DNA of 64,000 nucleotides. Origin: Prostheceraeus crozeri (Eukaryota > Platyhelminthes > Polycladida > Euryleptidae). The stretch's first letter is position 1, and every line of letters begins with the position of its first letter. Location of the stretch: the NCBI GenBank assembly GCA_907163375.1, contig CAJQUW010008956.1, positions 1 to 64,000 on the forward strand. Reading direction: 5' to 3'. Under the pieces are notes generated by a model. It had not been told where the DNA came from, ran no database searches, and saw only the letters and a program-made list of their open reading frames with translations. The translations under genes were made by a program, and so were the position numbers. Below, one piece after another: positions 56,894 through 61,367 of this stretch.

Positions 56894-58216
56894 AACCATC
56901 TTCCCATTAAGAATTTCAATAGAATATTTTGTATCTTCTAGCAATAAACCATAAGCCATCAATGAAGTTGTGGAATCTTTTTTTTCAATATTAATTGTTA
57001 CATCACAACCATTTTTAATAATATCTTCTGATTGTGCACTTAAATCGAAGCAGAAAATTGGATATAAATGTCTCCAATCTCCAGGAGTTAATTGTGGTTC
57101 AACTCCAAATTCTATACAAAGATTTCGATAAGAATCATATCCTTCCATAAATTGATTATTGGTATCATCGAATCTTAATGGATCAATTGGATATCGAGTT
57201 TGATTTAATGAAACTTGTAAACTTCGAATTGTATTAATATGAAAAATATTATTGTTCTTATCAAAACTTGGAGAATTATTTCTTTGAAATGTTAGTAATA
57301 AATATCTTGGGGTATTCGCAGTTCTAGTAAAATGCCAGTTAAATCTTTGTTCGGAAAAAGTTACTGAACTAGCAGTACGCTTTAGAAAATTTACTGGAAT
57401 TGGTTTGTTAGTATTTAATCTTTTTGCAATAGCTGTTTCAACCTCTAAACTAGGAGTAATATGCGTAATCCACCATTCAAGTCTATCAATTTTTAAATAT
57501 GCTTTTTTTCCAGTTTTGCCAAAAAAGATTAATTCATTATTTGCCGTACGATGAATTATTAATTTAAATTTAAATTGATATGATATTTTGTCATAATCTA
57601 AATATCCGAATAATGGAGACAATGACCAATTTACTGTCTGTTTACTTTTCTTGTTAAATTCACGTCTTTCTTTATATGCATCATTATTTGTTTTATTTAA
57701 ATGTTTTGCAATATTTTCTACATCTTTCGCAATTCCTGCTGCATCTGTTCCGGCGTGAGTTAAATCATCAATAATTATACCATCATTAGTATCAGGAAAC
57801 CAACCTTCGACTTTATACTTTTTATTATTTTCACCAATTGTTATAAATCTAAGCATTGTATCAATTACACCTGGGGAATCACTTATTGTTTCTATATTTT
57901 GAGTTGCAACATCTAAACGCATTTGTGTAAATAATCTTGGAAAAAAATTATTCTCTAGTGTAATATTATCGGTATCTGTTAATGGTGTTGTAAAATTAGC
58001 ATCACTATATAAAGAATATTCACAGTGTAAAAATGAATCAGGTAAATATAAATAGCTCTGCTGATTATCAACTTCAAAAATTAAATCACCTCCAGTGTTT
58101 ACTCTACTGGAAGATCCGGGATTCATAGCAATTCTTATATAGTCATTCTTTTTTTGATTGTAACTGGTGAACGGAGGATCATCTAATCTAAATTTATTTT
58201 CGATAAGCGAAGGCAT
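56882..58216 (-). CDS. Major capsid (hexon-like) protein, double-jelly-roll candidate
   Basis: 444 codons from ATG 58216 (MPSLIENKF). A start 12 codons upstream adds only a Lys-rich stretch. The sequence resembles the widespread invertebrate 'F54H12.2-like' proteins, which belong to Polinton/adintovirus capsid genes. Recognisable features are the N-terminal DDPPFTSYNQKKNDYIRI block, many short beta-strand-like segments, the DPLRFDDTNNQFMEGYDSY block and the C-terminal PGDWRHLYPIFCFDLSAQSE region. The protein would form the capsid shell. The frame is complete. It is colinear with the piggyBac-interrupted gene of copy A. The stop codon lies in a palindromic element. Capsid-versus-penton assignment rests on size and family memory; a structure prediction would settle it. 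Confidence 0.7.
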   Translation of the reverse strand: MPSLIENKFRLDDPPFTSYNQKKNDYIRIAMNPGSSSRVNTGGDLIFEVDNQQSYLYLPDSFLHCEYSLYSDANFTTPLTDTDNITLENNFFPRLFTQMRLDVATQNIETISDSPGVIDTMLRFITIGENNKKYKVEGWFPDTNDGIIIDDLTHAGTDAAGIAKDVENIAKHLNKTNNDAYKERREFNKKSKQTVNWSLSPLFGYLDYDKISYQFKFKLIIHRTANNELIFFGKTGKKAYLKIDRLEWWITHITPSLEVETAIAKRLNTNKPIPVNFLKRTASSVTFSEQRFNWHFTRTANTPRYLLLTFQRNNSPSFDKNNNIFHINTIRSLQVSLNQTRYPIDPLRFDDTNNQFMEGYDSYRNLCIEFGVEPQLTPGDWRHLYPIFCFDLSAQSEDIIKNGCDVTINIEKKDSTTSLMAYGLLLEDTKYSIEILNGKMVRIG

Positions 58217-58346
58217 TTTTATAAGAAATAATTTGACTTTTTTTTTTCTCACAGACAGAAAAAAAATTTTTACTAAAATATAATTTTAGAATTTTACTAA
58301 ATATAATTTTAGGATTTTACTAAATATAATTTTAGAATTTTGCTAG

Positions 58347-58394
58347 ACCAGCTCCGCTACAGCTTTGCTGGTTAGACCGAAGGTTGCTGCTCAC
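58347..58394. repeat. 48-nt palindromic insert near the C-terminus
   Basis: CAGCTCCGCTACAGCTTTGCTG and TTAGACCGAAGGTTG-type hairpins. Copy A (about 46160-46180) lacks it. The net difference is exactly 48 nt, 16 codons, between the conserved GNG and LAKF residues of the gene's former frame. Confidence 0.75.
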
Positions 58395-58710
58395 GCCATT
58401 ACCTCTTATTTCTTCAATTGTTTTTTCATTATGTTTACTATCACCATCCACAGCTATGTTAGCAATTTTAATTTTTGGTTTCATCTGAAAGTTTTTTTAA
58501 TTTTTTTAGTTCTTCAGAATCATTCTTGAGTTTACGAATAGCTTCTAGTTGTTTTAATTCGTTTTGTGATTTAACAGCATTTGATATTGCACTAGCTGTA
58601 CTACCTATAGCAGCTGCTCCTTTTGCAGCAGATGTAATCAAATCTTTATTATTTTTAATTAAGTTAACGATACTACCAATACCAGAAAAGATTCCATCCC
58701 CTTCTTTTTG

Positions 58711-58755
58711 GACGGCACCTGCGGTGCCTAGGAACTTTTGTGTTCCGACAGTTTC
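58711..58755. repeat. Palindromic insert in the small virion-type protein gene
   Basis: GGCACCTGCGGTGCC and GGAACTTTTGTGTTCC hairpins, read through in frame as VGTQKFLGTAGAV. It is absent from copy A at about 46477. The net difference there is 40 nt, but copy A has other small indels in this region. Confidence 0.65.
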
Positions 58756-58895
58756 TACACTATCATAATGGTACACAGGTTTCTGAGATGGTTCATGAGC
58801 AATTTTATTATTTGATGCAAAATGTTTAAGATTGTGTTTATAAATTATAGGCATTTTTTAGGATTAAATTTGACTTTTGGGAAAAAATATTTGCG

Positions 58896-58960
58896 ATCGG
58901 CTAAAGCCTCGAGGAGCTTCGCTCCGATTGGTTAGTAACCTGAGGACCTTTGGTCCGTTC
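58896..58960. repeat. Composite palindromic element in an intergenic gap
   Basis: ATCGGCTAAAGCC, GAGGAGCTTCGCTCCGAT, GGTTAGTAACC, and GGACCTTTGGTCC in succession. Copy A (about 46612) has 2 nt here, a net gain of 63 nt. The end of the element abuts the fibre-gene stop codon (58959-58961). The same modules occur at 42103-42157 at the end of the capsid gene in copy A. Confidence 0.75.
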
Positions 58961-59846
58961 AAGATTTACGTTTGTGAATGGACAACAACTTCGAGATAAC
59001 TTTATTAATTGCCTGTTGCACTTTATCTATTGCGTCAAGCAGCGTGTGATGTACTTTAATTTCTTTTCTATTAACTTGCATTTTCTGCTGATTAATCTTC
59101 AATGCCGTTTTAAGAGCATTTAACTTAATTTTAAGAACATCTAATTGTCTTTTAACAGCATCTAACTGTTCTTTATTTTCTTTAGAGTTTTCTTGTAAAT
59201 TTTTCTTTAATTCATTTTCTAAATTGATTTTAAGATTTTTCATTTTATCAACTTTTTCATTAAGTGAGTTTACTTCATTTATTATTCTATTCATCTTTTT
59301 CATTTGTTGAGTAATTTTAGAACTTAATTCATCAACACTTTTTTGGAATGTAGTTTGTAACTGCTTTAAATTTTTTTTAATTCTTTCAGGAAGTTTTTCT
59401 ATTTCATCTTCTAATTGTTCTTCTAACATTTTGATCTGATGTTTATTTTTAATTACAGCAGATTTTAACTTTATAGAAAGTAATATTAAAATTTTTGATT
59501 GTTCTGAAATCTTTTTAAAAAGTTTTGCTATATCTGCTTCTAGCTCTCTATCCTTTTTATCAAGTTTTAATAATTTTTCGTTTAATGATTTGTCATTAAG
59601 TTTTAGCAACTTTAATTCATTCATCAGTGGAACCAAAACATCGTTTATATATTTTTCCTTTAAATCATTGATTTGTGTATCAACATATTGTTTATTTGTT
59701 AACTCTGTATTTTGTTGTGGAAGAATAGAAAGATGCAATGGACCAGATAAAACGTCTCCAGTTTTCATGATATAATTTTCTATCTCTATTTCTAATTCAC
59801 GATTATTCGGGATATATGCACCTCCACCAACATTTGGTAACATCAT
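58959..59846 (-). CDS. Fibre-like protein: tail-fibre motif plus long coiled coil
   Basis: 295 codons, intact. Residues 26-58 read YIMKTGDVLSGPLHL ... ELTNKQYVD, the GD-x-(L/M)-SG-x-L ... (T/N)-K-(K/Q)-YVD arrangement well known from phage tail and receptor-binding fibres, where it forms a small trimer-joining unit. Residues 58-290 are an almost uninterrupted coiled coil rich in Lys, Glu, Leu and Ile, as expected of a trimeric shaft. There is no globular head at the C-terminus, which ends KLLSIHKRKS. It lies in the virion gene block, head to head with the clamp-like gene across a gap of about 45 bp. It is probably a spike or fibre; it could also be an internal scaffold. Confidence 0.65.
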   Translation of the reverse strand: MMLPNVGGGAYIPNNRELEIEIENYIMKTGDVLSGPLHLSILPQQNTELTNKQYVDTQINDLKEKYINDVLVPLMNELKLLKLNDKSLNEKLLKLDKKDRELEADIAKLFKKISEQSKILILLSIKLKSAVIKNKHQIKMLEEQLEDEIEKLPERIKKNLKQLQTTFQKSVDELSSKITQQMKKMNRIINEVNSLNEKVDKMKNLKINLENELKKNLQENSKENKEQLDAVKRQLDVLKIKLNALKTALKINQQKMQVNRKEIKVHHTLLDAIDKVQQAINKVISKLLSIHKRKS

Positions 59847-59892
59847 TTTTTAACAATAAAAAAATAAAATTTTTTCTAATAAAAATAAAAAA
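59847..59892. promoter_or_regulatory. Divergent promoter gap, A/T homopolymer-rich
   Basis: The gap between the fibre-like gene (-) and the clamp-like gene (+) holds AATAAAAAAATAAAA and TTTTTTCT runs. It must drive both directions if the genes are expressed. It lies close to a deletion that removed the first part of the clamp-like gene. Confidence 0.35.
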
Positions 59893-61182
59893 TTGGAAAA
59901 TCCAAATTTAAAAAAATTATATTCGCCCGCATCATCCTGTTCTTCTTATTCGACGAGATCAACGGGATTTGAAAATAAATGTTTTGATAATAATAATAAT
60001 CCATGTATAGATGTTAATATTTTATTTCTATTACAAGCCGAAATATTTAGAGAACAGAATAAAGGTTTACCTTCTATAGAAACTAATTATTGTTTATTTC
60101 CGGGGGATCCATTTATTAAATTTATGGAGATTGTAAGTAAATATAATGATGTAGCTTATGTTGAATTAAATAAAGAAAATATGGTTATAATAGGTCATAA
60201 TAATGTTTATGGATTTATTAGAGCAGTTTTACCAATTAGTAATACTGAGTGGATAGAAAATAAAATTATTAATTATATCAATATCAAAGAATTAGTTACA
60301 AAATTAAAATCGTTTTCCAAGGAAAAAATTAGATTATTTGTTGATGAACAAAACCAATATAATATTCATATCGAGAGTAAAAAACATAATGAAGAATTAT
60401 TATGTCAAGTTTATTATAGAGACACAATTTACAAACAAGAAACATTAGAAATGCCGCAAAGATATGATGATGATACTTATATAGGATTATATTCAAACTT
60501 AAATATTAATTTGTTAAAATCTTATATAAATGGTTTAGCTCAACAAGAGAAAATTTATATGTGGACTACACCTTATACTATTAACAATGACCATAATCAT
60601 ATTCATAATAAACGAACTGAAGGTTCTAGGGCTTTGCCCGATCTTAAAGAATCTTATGATAATAATGATGATTCTGTAACATCTGAAAAAGGTGTAAATG
60701 GTAAAAAAGATTATAAAAATATTAGTAATTATAAAAATTTATCTAAATTTCATTTTCTTACAATTGAAAATAATAATGATGGTATAGTTGAAGATACTGT
60801 TAGACAACTATGTGTCGGGTCTACAAAATTTAAATTAGGATTTACATCTAATCAATTTAAAATTTTATCATCTTTAATAAAAACTAAAAGTGATTCAGAT
60901 TATGGTGGTGTTATTAAATTTTCCAAAAGAGATCAAAGACCAATATTTTTCTCTATTATATTATTATCAGATAAAAGATGTAATTTAGAGTTAGATATTC
61001 CAATAAGAGAATGGTATCCTATCATGGAAGGGCATCCTATACCAAAAAGTGTAATTTATGATGATGAAGAAACAATTTATGATGATGATGAAGAAACAAT
61101 TTATGATGATGATGATGAATCAATAGTTAGTGAAAAAAAATTTAAATTATCTTTTGATAAAACATTATATGATGAAACTTAA
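59893..61182 (+). pseudogene. Clamp-like protein (possible processivity factor), start codon lost
   Basis: It is open for 429 codons from 59893, but no ATG is in frame before 60124. Copy A retains an ATG and about 47 extra codons that a deletion has removed here. The sequence is unrecognised at family level. Its pattern (helix, two strands, then NIKELVTKLKSF, followed by KIRLFVDEQNQYNIHIES, and later QFKILSSLIKT with GGVIKFSKRDQRPIFFSI) recalls the repeated lobes of sliding clamps. The position just upstream of the polymerase on the same strand fits a processivity factor. Acidic repeats (YDDDEETI) lie near the end. A 30-nt palindromic insert is at 60613-60642. Low confidence for function. Confidence 0.5.
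60613..60642. repeat. In-frame palindromic insert in clamp-like gene
   Basis: CGAACTGAAGGTTC, then TAGGGCTTTGCCCGAT. It encodes RTEGSRALPD. Copy A (about 48384) reads straight from Asn to Phe-Lys-Glu-Ser, so the net gain is 30 nt, 10 codons. A close relative encodes RTESSRASPD in the polymerase at 63297. Confidence 0.8.
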
Positions 61183-61240
61183 TAAGATAAAACTTAATAT
61201 GATAAAACTTAATATGATAAAACTTAATGTGATAAAGAAA
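61178..61240. repeat. 15-bp tandem repeat with a stop codon in each unit
   Basis: ATGATAAAACTTAAT is repeated about four times directly after the clamp-like gene's stop. Each unit carries an in-frame TAA. After the last unit the original reading resumes (KKITKERE, as in copy A), then stops at about 61281. Repeat expansion has separated the gene from its former tail. Confidence 0.75.
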
Positions 61241-61367
61241 AAAATAACTAAAGAACGTGAAATATATAATAATATAAAATAACACTCAAGTCCTTGATAT
61301 TAGAATGTTTATATCTAAAATTAAAACACAAATTTTTTCTTAAATTTTCTCTAAAAAAATAAAAAAA

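Larger units (their letters stand above)
58332..58854 (-). pseudogene. Small Ala/Gly-rich virion-type protein, C-terminal frameshift
   Basis: ATG 58854 (MPIIYKHNLKHFASNNK). The central GDGIFSGIGSIVNLIK, followed by a stretch of small residues (AAKGAAAIGSTASAISNAV), suggests an amphipathic or membrane-active segment, then a Lys-rich coiled coil. This layout recalls adenovirus-type minor core or lytic proteins (pVI-like), but that is inference. One extra base at about 58470 ends the frame at 58468. The colinear copy A gene shows that the protein used to run on to about 58332. It carries two palindromic inserts (58711-58755, in frame; 58347-58394, beyond the shift). Confidence 0.55.
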
